In this document: positions 1 through 9,256 of the stretch, piece after piece | How the letters are laid out: each line of letters starts with the position of its first letter | How positions within the stretch are numbered: the first letter of the stretch is position 1 | From: Lachnospiraceae bacterium AC3007 | GTDB taxonomy: Bacteria > Bacillota > Clostridia > Lachnospirales > Lachnospiraceae | Direction of reading: 5' to 3' | NCBI GenBank assembly: GCA_000621405.1 | Contig: KK211271.1 | Span: 1-64,000, forward strand | DNA: 64,000 bases | The notes under the pieces: model-generated | Database searches by the model: none | Told to the model about the DNA's origin: nothing | The model's input: only the letters and a program-made list of their open reading frames with translations | Translations under genes and position numbers: made by a program

Positions 1-177
1 TACATCAACAAAGTCGTGTTCCTTCAGTCTGCGAAGTTTAGCCCGGGTGATCCCGGTCCTGCGCTCAAGCTCGGCGAGGTTAACGTGTTTCAAATCGAAC
101 TTGTCGCCAAGTTCACTCTTTATTTCGTTGAGTGCTTGTGCTATTGTTTCAGTTAAGTCATTGTTTTTTCCTTCCAT
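1..177 (-). CDS. IS21-like transposase (IstA), N-terminal part, runs off window
   Basis: Only the first ~59 codons are inside the window. The translation from the ATG at 177 begins MEGKNNDLTETIAQ and contains a helix-turn-helix-like segment (LAELERRTGITRAKLRRLK), which resembles the DNA-binding N-terminus of IS21-family IstA transposases of Clostridia. Family assignment is from memory of such sequences and is supported by the regularly spaced 24-bp repeats just upstream, a typical IS21-type end. No clear Shine-Dalgarno is seen; in-frame ATGs further upstream (around 195-201) are alternative starts. The catalytic DDE part and istB would lie outside the window. Confidence 0.6.
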   Translation of the reverse strand, partial: MEGKNNDLTETIAQALNEIKSELGDKFDLKHVNLAELERRTGITRAKLRRLKEHDFVDV

Positions 178-250
178 CGATTGATTTAGCTGCTGCATTG
201 GCATACAACAGTTTAAACTCAATGAATGAAAAAGCAATGGCTGTTTTATT

Positions 251-327
251 CCGACTAATCGTGGTTGTTTCTCTCCGACGCGAAATGGTTATTTCTTCCC
301 GACCCGGAGTGGTTAATTCAACCCGAC
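251..327. repeat. 24-bp spaced end repeats of the insertion sequence
   Basis: The pentamer CCGAC begins at 251, 275, 299 and 323, exactly 24 bp apart. The first three copies share CCGAC-N6-TGGTT-N2-TT. Multiple short repeats at the termini, where the transposase binds, are characteristic of IS21-type elements. The element end is probably close to 330-336; the exact edge cannot be set without the other end or the target duplication. Confidence 0.65.
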
Positions 328-371
328 CCTAACACATTTAGCGGACTCGTTTCAGTGGGTCAACGCTTTTT

Positions 372-2042
372 TTACAGATTAAAGAAAGAAACTGCATCCG
401 CCAGATGCTCATTTATCGCCCGCATCTCTTCAGTCTGAGCCTGAGTATCCGTACATGCACCTGTAACAGTAGTGCAGCTTGCCGATACTTCCTGTGCACT
501 GGCACCCAGTTCCTCAGAAATTGCTCCCAAATCTGTTGTCGCATTCGTAAGTTCATTTTTTATGCGATCCAGTTCTCCCGCCATTTCCGAAATTGCCGCT
601 ATTCCATTCACACTATCATTAACAGCTCCGGATAAAACAGTAAATTTGCCCTGGGTCTCTGTAATGTATTCCCGTTCAGCTTCGATAATACTCCTAACCT
701 TTTCTGCAACGCTTACAGTCTCATTGGATATAGATGTTACCTTCTGCACAATATCGTTGATCTTTGATGCATTTTCGGAACTGCTTTCTGCAAGATCTTT
801 GATGCTCTCGGCAACCACTGCAAATCCTCTACCTGCTTCACCCGCTCTTGCTGCCTCAATAGAAGCGTTGAGTGACAGTAACTGCGTCTGGTTTGCAATC
901 GCATCTATCATCTGTACAGATTCTGAAATGTCTTTAACTGCTTCATTAGTTGCCGATATTTTTTCACTGATCTCCCCAACCGCCAAAACACTGTCATTGC
1001 TTGATTTAAGTACGGTTTCCATATACTGGGATGCTTCATTATTGGCTACAGTTATCTCCTCAGATGCGTTTCTAAGTATCCCGATATTGTCATTAAGCCT
1101 TTCAATATTATCGCCAAGTTCAACAGCCTTTTCGGCCATACTCTGCGCAGATTCTGCCACAGACTGTGAGGTTTCCGCCACCTCATTTATTGCTACATTT
1201 ATCTGGCTGACGCTTTCAACATTATGTCCGGTCTTATCATCAACCTCAACAACAGCTCCGCTTAAGCTGCCTGCTGAACTCTTAACCGTGCCAACTGCGC
1301 TGACAAGTGCATTTTGCAGATCATGTGTAGAATTGACCAGCGAGGTAATTTCTTTCACATGACTAACTGCGCTGAATTTAATGTTCAGATTACCCTCTGC
1401 CAGCTTTCCTGATGCATCTGCAAGTGTCCTGATCGGATTGGCCACAAGGCGAGCGACCATAAATGCCACTACAGCAAATAAAATAATTATCACAGCCGCT
1501 ACAATAATATTCGTACTTATTGCCTTGTTCTGTGCCGCCTGTACAGTCGCCATAGGTTCCCCGGCAAAAGACATGCCCCACACATTTCCGTCTGCATCAT
1601 AAATCGGCATATAAAATACATAGAATTTATTTCCGCCGATATCAACATTGTCCTTCTCCACTGTCTTTCCGGACTGACAGGCACTCCATATCTCCGGTGC
1701 CGATGTGGTACCTATATTCCTGCTCCCATCAGCGTTCTTAATTGAAGTTATGAAACGAACGTCCCTTTGAAAGATTGTTATATCGACTTCATTTCCTGCA
1801 AAACTGTCAACATAGTCAAAACTTTCATCATCCTGAGCAATTATTCCGTTCTGGATATCATATTCAAAATAATTCGCCGCCCCGATTGCAGCCACCTCAA
1901 GCCTCTCATATACCTCTTCTTCCATATTACCGCTCAGCTGTCCCAATGAGATAAGCGTCAGTGCCACGGCTCCGATAATAAGCGGTACAAGTGCAAAAAG
2001 CACCTGCATGAGATAGATTGAAATTCCTTGTTTGCCCTTCAT
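372..2042 (-). CDS. Methyl-accepting chemotaxis protein, Cache-type sensor
   Basis: This is a membrane chemoreceptor that would signal through CheW/CheA. I place the start at the ATG at 2042 because AGGAGG lies 9 nt upstream; an in-frame TTG at 2087 has no such site. Counting from that upstream TTG, the protein shows a membrane segment at about residues 23-48, a periplasm-facing single-Cache-like sensor domain (about 50-190), a second membrane helix (192-214), a HAMP domain and a long coiled-coil signalling region. The highly conserved hairpin ([20 protein letters not shown]) is at about 405-424. No CheR-binding C-terminal pentapeptide is evident. It lies 54 bp downstream of the GGDEF-EAL gene on the same strand and is likely co-transcribed. 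The ligand is unknown. Confidence 0.93.
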   Translation of the reverse strand: MKGKQGISIYLMQVLFALVPLIIGAVALTLISLGQLSGNMEEEVYERLEVAAIGAANYFEYDIQNGIIAQDDESFDYVDSFAGNEVDITIFQRDVRFITSIKNADGSRNIGTTSAPEIWSACQSGKTVEKDNVDIGGNKFYVFYMPIYDADGNVWGMSFAGEPMATVQAAQNKAISTNIIVAAVIIILFAVVAFMVARLVANPIRTLADASGKLAEGNLNIKFSAVSHVKEITSLVNSTHDLQNALVSAVGTVKSSAGSLSGAVVEVDDKTGHNVESVSQINVAINEVAETSQSVAESAQSMAEKAVELGDNIERLNDNIGILRNASEEITVANNEASQYMETVLKSSNDSVLAVGEISEKISATNEAVKDISESVQMIDAIANQTQLLSLNASIEAARAGEAGRGFAVVAESIKDLAESSSENASKINDIVQKVTSISNETVSVAEKVRSIIEAEREYITETQGKFTVLSGAVNDSVNGIAAISEMAGELDRIKNELTNATTDLGAISEELGASAQEVSASCTTVTGACTDTQAQTEEMRAINEHLADAVSFFNL

Positions 2043-2096
2043 TTTTTCATTCCTCCTGGCAAGTAAATGTTTGCTCTTTATTTTCAAAACCCGTTT

Positions 2097-3797
2097 TTAC
2101 GGATTTTTAAAGCACATCTCTCCCGATTCCGATTTCAAACCGGAAATAATAGTCCCCAGCTCAACCGGCTTGGAATAAAAGTACCCCTGAAAACTATGTA
2201 TGCTCATCTCCTTCAGTATATTTCGCATTGCGGATGTCTCTATCCCCTCCACGCAGACATCTGAGCCAAAAATACTGGCTGCATCAGTGAAATTATAAAC
2301 AAGTCTTCGTTCCCTATCATCTTCCTCAATTTTCTGTACAAAGCCCCTATCAACCTTTATCGTGTCAAACGGCAGATTCTTAAGAAGTCCTATTGAAGAA
2401 AATCCCGTGCCGAAATCATCAAGTGCTATGCGAATCCCACCTGCGCGCAGCGTTGTCATGACATTATTTAAAAGTTTCATGTCAAGCAGTCTGCATCTTT
2501 CCGTTATTTCAAGACAGAGCCTTTGCGGATCAAATCCCGTATTCTTAACTATATTCCAAACGCTGTCTGTAAAATCAGGCCGTTCAAGCTGCGCATAAGA
2601 CAGGTTGACATTGATAATAAAATCGGGCAGGATCTCCTGTATCTTTTTTGCATCAGTCATTGCCGTATGAAGTATCCACTCTCCAAGCACCGGAAACAAT
2701 GGATCTTTTTCCAATACCGGGATGAACTCATCCGGAGGAACCATGCCATACTTATCATTTTTCCAGCGAAGAAGCGCCTCCGCTCCTATCAGTTTTTCCG
2801 TTTTGGCATCAACCACAGGCTGATACAAAAGATAAAACCCGTCAAACTCATTATTGATCGAATTACGTATGGAATGCAGTTTTGCCGTGCTCTTTATGTT
2901 ATCAGTCCTTAGATTATTGAAGAATTCCACGATATCGCCCTGCTTATTGAACTTTGATTCATCATAAGCATATGTCAGACAGGAATACACCGTCTGATCA
3001 TCCGTCGTAAAATCATCCACTGATAAGGTTCCTGCATGCAATTCTAAAGGAGCATATTCATCACCAAGTTTTATGCCTTCCCTAAAGTGTGCCCTGAGTC
3101 CCTCATAGGTTCTTTCCATATCTTCGTATGTCTGGGTCTCGGTAATTATTGCGAATTTAGAACCATCCATGCGGAAGGTTCCGCCCCTGTTACCTACGTG
3201 TTCCATCAGGTAACGACCTACGCCCTGCAGGACGGAATTCCCCGCAGCATATCCATATAGTTCATTGATCTCTGCAAACTTGCTAATGCCCATCAGACAA
3301 ACACGCATTGGGATTCTGTTGTCTATATGGCTTCGAATGTCCTCGAAAAACCCGTACTGATTTCGTAACCCTGTCAGTCGGTCTATATGGCTCTGCTGAC
3401 TGTGGTTTCTTATTGCTCCCCCATAATACTCAGGCTGACCGGATACATCCTTGATCACAATCCCACGGCAGGTACAGACGTCGTATTCCCCGTCTTTCCT
3501 TCTTGCACGATACTGCATGTCATGTCCGCCTGATCTACCGCTGAATATATCATCTATTCCACGGTGGAAGGCATTTCTGTCTTCGGGATGAATGTGTTCC
3601 TCCCATATGGCTCCTGCTCCATACATGTATTCACCCGGCAAACCAAAAGCATCCGTCAACACCTTTGACCATCTCGAAAAATCATACTGCATGTCACACA
3701 GATACACATAGGTATCATCACCTATTACGGAAAAAGCTTCAAACAACTCATCAAGCCGCCTCTTTCTTTCCTCGGGTATCTTGTCGAATCCGTTCAT
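2097..3797 (-). CDS. PAS-GGDEF(degenerate)-EAL cyclic-di-GMP phosphodiesterase
   Basis: A cytoplasmic protein of 566 residues from the ATG at 3797, chosen because GGAGG sits 7 nt upstream; the reading frame is open further up to 3857. It has an N-terminal PAS_3-like domain (about residues 25-135), a GGDEF-like domain whose signature has decayed to MDGSKF, and a C-terminal EAL domain. The EAL domain keeps the expected catalytic set: EALLRW, the Asn of VNLS, the Glu of LEITER, the DD of LDDFGTG, the Lys of IKVD, the Glu of VEGIE and QGYFYSKP. It should therefore hydrolyse c-di-GMP, with the GGDEF part perhaps only regulatory. The gene is divergent from the GGDEF gene at 4024 and precedes the MCP gene. 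Confidence 0.9.
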   Translation of the reverse strand: MNGFDKIPEERKRRLDELFEAFSVIGDDTYVYLCDMQYDFSRWSKVLTDAFGLPGEYMYGAGAIWEEHIHPEDRNAFHRGIDDIFSGRSGGHDMQYRARRKDGEYDVCTCRGIVIKDVSGQPEYYGGAIRNHSQQSHIDRLTGLRNQYGFFEDIRSHIDNRIPMRVCLMGISKFAEINELYGYAAGNSVLQGVGRYLMEHVGNRGGTFRMDGSKFAIITETQTYEDMERTYEGLRAHFREGIKLGDEYAPLELHAGTLSVDDFTTDDQTVYSCLTYAYDESKFNKQGDIVEFFNNLRTDNIKSTAKLHSIRNSINNEFDGFYLLYQPVVDAKTEKLIGAEALLRWKNDKYGMVPPDEFIPVLEKDPLFPVLGEWILHTAMTDAKKIQEILPDFIINVNLSYAQLERPDFTDSVWNIVKNTGFDPQRLCLEITERCRLLDMKLLNNVMTTLRAGGIRIALDDFGTGFSSIGLLKNLPFDTIKVDRGFVQKIEEDDRERRLVYNFTDAASIFGSDVCVEGIETSAMRNILKEMSIHSFQGYFYSKPVELGTIISGLKSESGEMCFKNP

Positions 3798-4023
3798 ATC
3801 ATTCCTCCAATGCTGATAGATCCTTTTTATACTACGGGTTATGTTATAAATATACAATTCAACAGAATACTATAGTCTGGTCTGGTGACGCATATTTTTA
3901 CACTCCTGTCAATAGTTTTATGTAACTTTTTTAAATCATATTGCTTAACATTACATTTTACCATATAATAACACTTGTTGCTACTGGATTATTATAATAT
4001 CAGCATATTTTCTGAGGTTATAT

Positions 4024-5637
4024 ATGCAACTCAATATAAAAGTCATTTTATGCTTAAATATAAATGAAGGATGGACATTTATTGATAATTATTCACCCTT
4101 TCCTCAGCCTGTCACTGGCTACGATCCGTTAAATGACATTACTGTGTCCAGAATCACTCCATCTTCTCCCGATGGTTTTCCCTTAAAATCAGATATTATC
4201 GTGTTTTCCGATGATAAGGCTTATCTTGAAAGCCTTCCTTACGACCGTGCGATAAATCTATACCCTGTTTACGTAGGAGAATCCTCCAACATCGAAAGTT
4301 CCAAATGCACGCAACACCTATATGATATATGGCCCGCAGAGGAATCAGAGCAGATACGACGCCTGCGTTTCGATAGATTGCTTCACTCGATAAAAGGGCA
4401 GTTCGACGGATGGCTGTATGAAAATATCCTCACCATAATGAACGACAGCGTGCCGGATATGATCTGGTTCAAGGACCGGAATGGTCTTCACTGGAGGGTT
4501 AATAATTCCTTTTGCGATGTTGTTCAAAAAACCAAGGATGATTGCCGTGGCAAGACCCATGGTTATATTTGGGGAGTCCCCGAAGAGGAGGGACTTGCAT
4601 GTCAGGAATCCGAAGAGACAGTAATGAAATCCGGCAAAACCTGTGAATTCGAGGAACCGGTCAAGACAACTGATGGTCTGAAACAGTTCAAGGTTTATAA
4701 ATCTCCCATATACGATCGTTTTGGTGATATCGCAGGAACAGCAGGTATCGGACACGATATCACAAATTTCAGCAATATGGGGTTGGAGTTATCGCTTCTT
4801 GTAGAAAATCTTCCCCTCCCTATCGTTATATGCGACCCCAAGTGGAACACCGTTCGCTTCAACTCTATGTTTAAAAGCATAAGCAATATTGATGGTGATG
4901 GACAGTTATTTAACTACCTGAATTGGAAAAGCACACATCTGAATCCTGTCAAAAATCAGAACCTCAATTCAGATGTTTCCGCAGAATACACTCTTGGGTC
5001 TTCAGATGGCGCTCATACCTTTCTGCTTACAGAAAAGAAAATCCGGGATTATTTTGGTAATATTTCCGGTTATTTCTGCTTGTTCAGAGACATAACCCTT
5101 GAAAGAGAAAACGAGTCGCGCATACTTACACTTGCCAATACAGATGCACTTACAGGGCTTTACAATCACAGATATTTCTATGACCATCTCAGAGAAATGG
5201 CAGGATCTCCCATGACACTCCTGTACATGGATCTGGATTTTTTCAAATCCATCAATGACACCTATGGTCATGCCAGAGGTGACGAGGTCTTAAAGAAGAC
5301 CGCCGACTTCATCAGAGAGGTTTTCCCGGAAGGGGTGGCTGCACGTCTTGGCGGTGACGAATATGCCCTGCTTCTTGACCGCATCATGGATGATCAGGAA
5401 TTCTCTGTCAAAGAAAAAATCCTTCAGGAAAAGGTTCTTTCACTGTTTAGAAGACGCGAACCCGGCGATTTATATGTTACCATCAGCATTGGAAAATGCA
5501 GTACAGACGGTTCTAAAGATGACAGTAATCCCTTTAATGTCGATCAGTTTCTCCATCAGGCTGATGACAGTATGTATGAAGCAAAGCGCCGTCATCATAC
5601 AGAACAAAACAGGAATCCTCTTATCCATATTGAGTGA
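4024..5637 (+). CDS. PAS-PAS-GGDEF diguanylate cyclase
   Basis: A soluble sensor diguanylate cyclase of 537 residues that would make c-di-GMP from two GTP. Two PAS-like domains (about residues 135-250 and 255-365) precede a GGDEF domain with the metal-binding DLDFFKSINDTYGH motif and the active-site variant GGDEY. I see no RxxD inhibitory site just upstream of the signature, so product inhibition may be absent. The ATG at 4024 has GAGG about 7 nt upstream, and a TATAAT at 3993-3998 fits a -10 box. The gene is transcribed divergently from the EAL gene, placing a synthase and a hydrolase back to back. The first ~100 residues match nothing I recognise. Confidence 0.9.
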   Translation: MQLNIKVILCLNINEGWTFIDNYSPFPQPVTGYDPLNDITVSRITPSSPDGFPLKSDIIVFSDDKAYLESLPYDRAINLYPVYVGESSNIESSKCTQHLYDIWPAEESEQIRRLRFDRLLHSIKGQFDGWLYENILTIMNDSVPDMIWFKDRNGLHWRVNNSFCDVVQKTKDDCRGKTHGYIWGVPEEEGLACQESEETVMKSGKTCEFEEPVKTTDGLKQFKVYKSPIYDRFGDIAGTAGIGHDITNFSNMGLELSLLVENLPLPIVICDPKWNTVRFNSMFKSISNIDGDGQLFNYLNWKSTHLNPVKNQNLNSDVSAEYTLGSSDGAHTFLLTEKKIRDYFGNISGYFCLFRDITLERENESRILTLANTDALTGLYNHRYFYDHLREMAGSPMTLLYMDLDFFKSINDTYGHARGDEVLKKTADFIREVFPEGVAARLGGDEYALLLDRIMDDQEFSVKEKILQEKVLSLFRRREPGDLYVTISIGKCSTDGSKDDSNPFNVDQFLHQADDSMYEAKRRHHTEQNRNPLIHIE

Positions 5638-5662
5638 ACCCCCAGCTCCTCAGCTTCATACA

Positions 5663-5970
5663 TCATTGTCGTAGCTGTGATGCCGGCATCCTGCTCTCCG
5701 GAATTGTAACCTCTGCTTTCAGCTTTCTCACCTTGACGGATAAGGATTTGCTCCTATCACGGTTTATGCTTCCCATATCCTTAAGAATATTCTTGATAAA
5801 TCGTTCCTTATCATTAATGACGCTTTCAGCATGTAAACGGATGTCCCCAAGTACAGCTTCCTCAAGGTCCGGAGCATTGATACGATGCTGACTGCAATAA
5901 GCTTTCCCTCTCGTCCGGTAGGTGCGGCACTGGAAGTAAGGCTCGCTGATTGGAGCCTGTACTTCCGCAC
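5663..5970 (-). pseudogene. Serine site-specific recombinase, C-terminal remnant
   Basis: Reading the minus strand from about 5945 down to a TGA at 5663-5665 gives a coherent stretch containing YFQCRTYRTRGKAYCSQH, then PDLEEAVLGDIRLHAE and a lysine/arginine-rich helix ending in SQLRQ. This matches the zinc-beta-ribbon (C-x-C... C-x2-H type) and following coiled helix of large serine recombinases. There is no ATG start, resolvase catalytic domain or complete zinc ribbon, and the similarity fades upstream of about 5970. It is a relic of a mobile element abutting another relic on the opposite strand. Confidence 0.65.
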
Positions 5971-6319
5971 CTGCAAGGTCTGTGGCAGAGTTTTTCTTGC
6001 CAAGTCGTAGAAATATACCATGTGAAGTGATAAATGCCGTCAGAAGATGAAGACACAGGCAAAGCGTGACTTTGATGCCCGTGCCTTAGAAAATGAATAT
6101 GATCATATATACAAAAATGAAGCCCAGCACTGGCTCCACTACATTCACCGAATGGAAAAGGATCCTGATTGTCCTCATGAACGCATCGTTGAAATCCGAT
6201 CCGCTTATGAGGATTTCAAAAAGGAAGCCAAGAAGAGAAAAACGGCGGTGAAAAACGGCAAAGCCAGCGTAGCAGAGTTCCGAGATTGGACGCTACAGCA
6301 GTTAGAGAACATCTTATGA
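5947..6319 (+). pseudogene. Zinc-finger protein remnant (DUF6076-like), interrupted
   Basis: The plus-strand frame starting near 5947 reads ADWSLYFRTCKVCGRVFLAKS, then hits a TAG and a TGA between about 6008 and 6026, and resumes as SDKCRQKMKTQAKRDF before running on to a TGA at 6317-6319. The C-x2-C ... C-x3-C pattern and the charged helical tail ending QQLENIL resemble small zinc-finger proteins of clostridial mobile elements, possibly DUF6076; the family number is from memory. The intact tail is open from an ATG at 6047, which could give a 90-residue protein, but the break within the zinc finger argues for a dead gene. Confidence 0.5.
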
Positions 6320-6364
6320 TACTGCATGTGCTATTGGACCGGCGGTCCTATAGTTAGTCCTACT

Positions 6365-6389
6365 ACTTCTGGACATCGTGTCCAGAAGT
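6365..6389. repeat. Perfect 11-bp inverted repeat at left edge of hsdS region
   Basis: ACTTCTGGACA, a 3-nt loop (TCG), then TGTCCAGAAGT form a perfect 25-nt hairpin. It sits immediately before the first silent hsdS cassette, and the GTG at 6378 that would open that frame lies inside the hairpin without a ribosome binding site. It may be a terminator-like barrier, an integration edge or an element end. There is no T-run. Confidence 0.5.
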
Positions 6390-6394
6390 TCCAG

Positions 6395-6413
6395 TAATTT
6401 GCCTTATGAGAAG
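6395..6413 (+). repeat. TRD1-joint inverted repeat, left copy
   Basis: This 19-bp sequence (TAATTTGCCTTATGAGAAG) is repeated exactly in inverse orientation at 10712-10730 within the expressed hsdS. Both copies encode NLPYEK in the same reading frame, so inversion of the intervening DNA would fuse this cassette in frame to the expressed N-terminus. Confidence 0.8.
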
Positions 6414-7799
6414 GTCGGCAAGAATGAGCCGGTATGTATCGCAGATGAGGTGCCTTTTGAGATACCGGAGAGCTGGGAGTGGGTAAGGCTCAATACTATA
6501 GCCGTAAGTGAATTGGGTAAAACACTTGATAAGGCAAAGAATACGGGGGAATATCATCCGTATTTATGTAGTATAAATGTGTACTGGGATGGAGTTGACC
6601 TGACCAAAGTTAAGCAGGCTAAGTTTGAAGAATCAGAGCTACCAAAATATCGTTTATATCCAGGAGATTTGTTGATTTGCGAGGGTGGAGATGTTGGACG
6701 TTCTGCAGTATGGAATTCAGAAGCGGAAATGTATTATCAAAATGCACTCCACCGTGTCAGATTTTTCGGTGAAATTAATCCTTATTATTTTCATATGGTT
6801 ATGGAATGCTATAAGGGTAATAAAATCCTCGATGAACATAGCAAAGGAATGACTATAAAACATCTTGTGCAGTCGTCATTGAATTCAATTTATTTTCCGC
6901 TCCCTCCACTTGCTGAACAATCTCGAATTGTCGATGCACTATCAAGCATTCAATCTCAGCTTGAGCATTATAATACAGTCGAATCTGAATTATCCAACCT
7001 AAATAATAGTTTTCCGGGGATTTTGAGAAAATCTATACTTCAACAGGCTGTTATGGGTAAACTTGTCCCACAAGATGAAAATGATGAGCCTGCAAGTATT
7101 CTGCTTGAGCGTATTCGTGCTGAAAAACAGGCTCTTATAATAGCCGGAAAACTTAAAAAGGACAAACACGAGAGTATAATTTATCGTAGGGATAATTCTC
7201 ATTATGAGAAGTTGGACGGTGTAGAGCGGTGCTTAGATGATGAGATACCATTTGAAATTCCCGCTTCTTGGGAGTGGTGCAGGGTCAAGGATATCGTAAT
7301 AAAGGAGATAAAGCGAGGTAAGTCTCCACAATATGCAAATAGTGGCAGGAACTATGTTTTTGCACAAAAATGCAATGTCAAGACCGGTGGAATAGATATG
7401 ACCTTGGCAAAGTTCCTTTCTGATGCGACTTTTGAGAAATATCCCCGCGACGAATATATGCTTGATGAAGATATTGTCATAAACTCAACCGGAAACGGCA
7501 CTCTTGGAAGAATAGGCATATTTCACGACTCGGATCGCATAGGAGTAGGCGAAGTTGTCCCGGATTCACATGTAACTGTGATAAGAAAAAGCCAACATAT
7601 ATCAACTATGTATGTGTTCTATGTTCTTAAGTATTATCAGCCGTATCTCGAAAAGCAAGGCGAGGGGTCTACAAACCAGACAGAACTTAAACCGACAATC
7701 ATATCTGATTTGTTATTTCCATTACCGCCATACAATGAGCAACAACAAATTGCGGAAAGAATCGCGCAATCTTTCACATCTATGACTGCATTATCATAG
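6396..7799 (+). pseudogene. hsdS': Silent hsdS cassette (TRD1 + central region + TRD2), no own start
   Basis: The frame encodes a nearly complete type I specificity subunit but lacks the ~65 N-terminal residues present in the expressed gene at 9275-10918. It begins at NLPYEK and has a first target recognition domain starting VPFEIPESWEW. The central conserved region (LRKSILQQAVMGKLVPQD ... IIYRRDNSHYEK) and a second TRD (IPFEIPASWEWCR) follow, ending PPYNEQQQIAERIAQSF. There is no ribosome binding site and only a GTG inside a hairpin upstream, so it is best read as a storage cassette. TRD sequences differ from those of the expressed gene while the central region is conserved, as expected for a reservoir of alternative specificities. 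A tyrosine recombinase gene follows 39 bp downstream. Confidence 0.85.
7182..7207 (+). repeat. TRD2-joint inverted repeat, copy A
   Basis: A 26-bp stretch (7182-7207) at the start of TRD2 is exactly repeated in inverse orientation at 9849-9874 in the expressed hsdS. An overlapping 21-bp stretch (7196-7216) is exactly repeated in inverse orientation at 9252-9272 before the third TRD2 cassette. All encode RRDNSHYEK or part of it, in frame. Confidence 0.85.
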
Positions 7800-7816
7800 C
7801 ATTTGATATAACCTCG

Positions 7817-7839
7817 TCTCGAAAGGAGGTCTTTCGAGA
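7817..7839 (+). promoter_or_regulatory. Hairpin holding the recombinase Shine-Dalgarno
   Basis: TCTCGAAAG (7817-7825), loop GAGGT (7826-7830), CTTTCGAGA (7831-7839) form a perfect 9-bp stem. The AGGAGG ribosome binding site overlaps the end of the left arm and the loop, and the A of the ATG start codon is the last base of the right arm. If formed in mRNA the structure would restrict initiation, suggesting translational control of recombinase level. The same inverted repeat could alternatively be a DNA binding site. Confidence 0.6.
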
Positions 7840-8645
7840 TGATAGACACATTTAAGAACTATCTGAAGGGTACAAACCTTTCAGAAAATACGCAAGACTC
7901 CTATCTCTTTGCTGTAAAGCAATACTACAAGAGATACGGAGACAAGATCACGAAGAAAAATCTTCGTGATTACAAGGTCTGGTTAATTGAAAACTTCAAT
8001 CCCAAGACCGTCAACTTAAGGCTACGGGGCATAAATTGCCTATTGGAGAGTCTTGGAAAGGAGCAATGGAAGCGATCCTTTGTTAAGGTTCAGCAAAAAC
8101 CGTTCCTTGAAAATGTCATCAGTGAGGCAGATTACAAGTATTTCAAGAAACGACTGAAGAAGGACGGCGAAATGTCATGGTATTTTGTCATACGCTTCTT
8201 GGCTGCGACCGGCGCAAGGGTAAGCGAGCTGATCCAGTTTAAGGTTGAGCATGTGCGAACAGGATACTTTGACCTATACGCAAAGGGCGGAAAGCTCCGA
8301 AGAGTATACATACCGAAGGCATTGCAGAAGGAAGCCCTTTCTTGGTTGGAAGCAAATCAGCGAGAAAGCGGCTTTCTTTTTTTGAACAAGTATGGGGAGC
8401 GCATTACAACACGGGGTATTTCCGGGCAGCTCAAGAAATTTGCTGAAAAATACGGCATTGATAAAACGGTAGTTTATCCGCATTCGTTTCGTCATCGATT
8501 CGCCAAGAGCTTTTTGGAGAGATGCAACGATATAGCTTTCCTTGCAGATCTTATGGGGCATGAGAGTATTGAAACAACAAGGATTTATCTGCGCAAGACT
8601 GCTACTGAGCAACGTGAGATTGTTGATCGCATTGTAGATTGGTAA
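7839..8645 (+). CDS. Tyrosine recombinase (DNA invertase) of the hsdS locus
   Basis: A 268-residue phage-integrase-family recombinase. An N-terminal SAM-like core-binding domain (about residues 1-85) is followed by the catalytic domain with all the expected residues: Arg in ATGARVSEL, Lys in AKGGKLRR, the HxxR box HSFRHRF, His in MGHESIETT and the nucleophilic Tyr in RIYLRK. Size and architecture match XerC/D-like invertases. Its position between silent hsdS cassettes matches the recombinases of phase-variable type I systems (CreX/PsrA in the pneumococcal SpnIII locus; HvsR-type in mycoplasmas). It should cut at the short repeats at the TRD joints. The start ATG has AAAGGAGGT 6-8 nt upstream but lies in a hairpin. 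A strong terminator follows. Confidence 0.92.
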   Translation: MIDTFKNYLKGTNLSENTQDSYLFAVKQYYKRYGDKITKKNLRDYKVWLIENFNPKTVNLRLRGINCLLESLGKEQWKRSFVKVQQKPFLENVISEADYKYFKKRLKKDGEMSWYFVIRFLAATGARVSELIQFKVEHVRTGYFDLYAKGGKLRRVYIPKALQKEALSWLEANQRESGFLFLNKYGERITTRGISGQLKKFAEKYGIDKTVVYPHSFRHRFAKSFLERCNDIAFLADLMGHESIETTRIYLRKTATEQREIVDRIVDW

Positions 8646-8653
8646 TGGTTTAT

Positions 8654-8688
8654 GGCGTATGCTGGGTGCTAATGAGCATACGCCTTTT
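8654..8688 (+). terminator. Rho-independent terminator after the recombinase gene
   Basis: A perfect 10-bp stem, GGCGTATGCT (8654-8663) with AGCATACGCC (8675-8684), and an 11-nt loop are followed by TTTTCTT. It separates the recombinase transcript from the converging silent TRD2 cassette. It lacks a good T-run in the opposite direction. Confidence 0.85.
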
Positions 8689-8692
8689 CTTA

Positions 8693-9256
8693 TCATAGTT
8701 TATCGCATAATGGTAAAATCCTTTCTATTTCTGTCACTATTCGCTTCTGTTCATTCATAGGTGGGAGGGGAATAAGTGTCCGTCCAAACTCCGATCCTGA
8801 GATTTCTTTGAATGTAGTGCCAGAGGCACGGCTTTGTATTTCAGGTGTCCTCTCAATCAAACAATAGTAAATATATTGGTTTATACCAACTATTGCAGGT
8901 ATCAAAGACTTAAAGCCTTGATTTGTACAAATTTCATTTAGCGAAATTGCGACATATCCGATGGGCGCACGGCTTGAATACACCACGGTTCCTTTTGGCA
9001 TAAGCTGTGCAGAAGAACCTTGCAACCCAGCATTTGTTATAAATCTTTCGCCGTGCGATACATATTTCCCGGAGACATATTTCATATCTGCTGGAGTAAG
9101 CCACGCAATCGTTCCACCATTCCAGTATTCAGCCTCTTCTGTCTTTGGGGTGCCACCGCCAACGATTTCTCCAAGGCTTGATAACCTACACCATACCCAA
9201 TTTTGAGGTATTTCAAACGGTATCTCATCGTCGATGCACCGCTCCACGCCATCCAA
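8693..9256 (-). pseudogene. hsdS'': Silent hsdS TRD2 cassette
   Basis: This frame encodes a single C-terminal half of a specificity subunit. It starts MDGVERCIDDEIPFEIP and contains one target recognition domain with GGGTPKTEEAEYWNGG and APIGYVAIS, typical of type I TRDs, then ends PPMNEQKRIVTEIERIL. It is preceded (9252-9272) by the TRD2-joint repeat that ends the SHYEK-coding segment and lies 18 bp behind the stop of the expressed hsdS. There is no ribosome binding site of its own. It is a direct-orientation alternative TRD2 relative to the expressed gene and an inverted one relative to the cassette at 6396-7799. Confidence 0.85.

Noticed and set aside
472-1362. A 296-codon plus-strand frame opposite the chemoreceptor
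   Set aside because: Ser/Leu/Ala-rich shadow of the conserved MCP signalling domain, no ribosome binding site.
5764-6062. 85- and 66-codon minus-strand frames
   Set aside because: They are in different frames from the recognisable recombinase remnant and show no similarity of their own.
6378-6395. GTG at 6378 as the start of a functional hsdS
   Set aside because: It lies inside a perfect hairpin, has no Shine-Dalgarno, and the frame lacks the conserved N-terminal helix present in the expressed gene.
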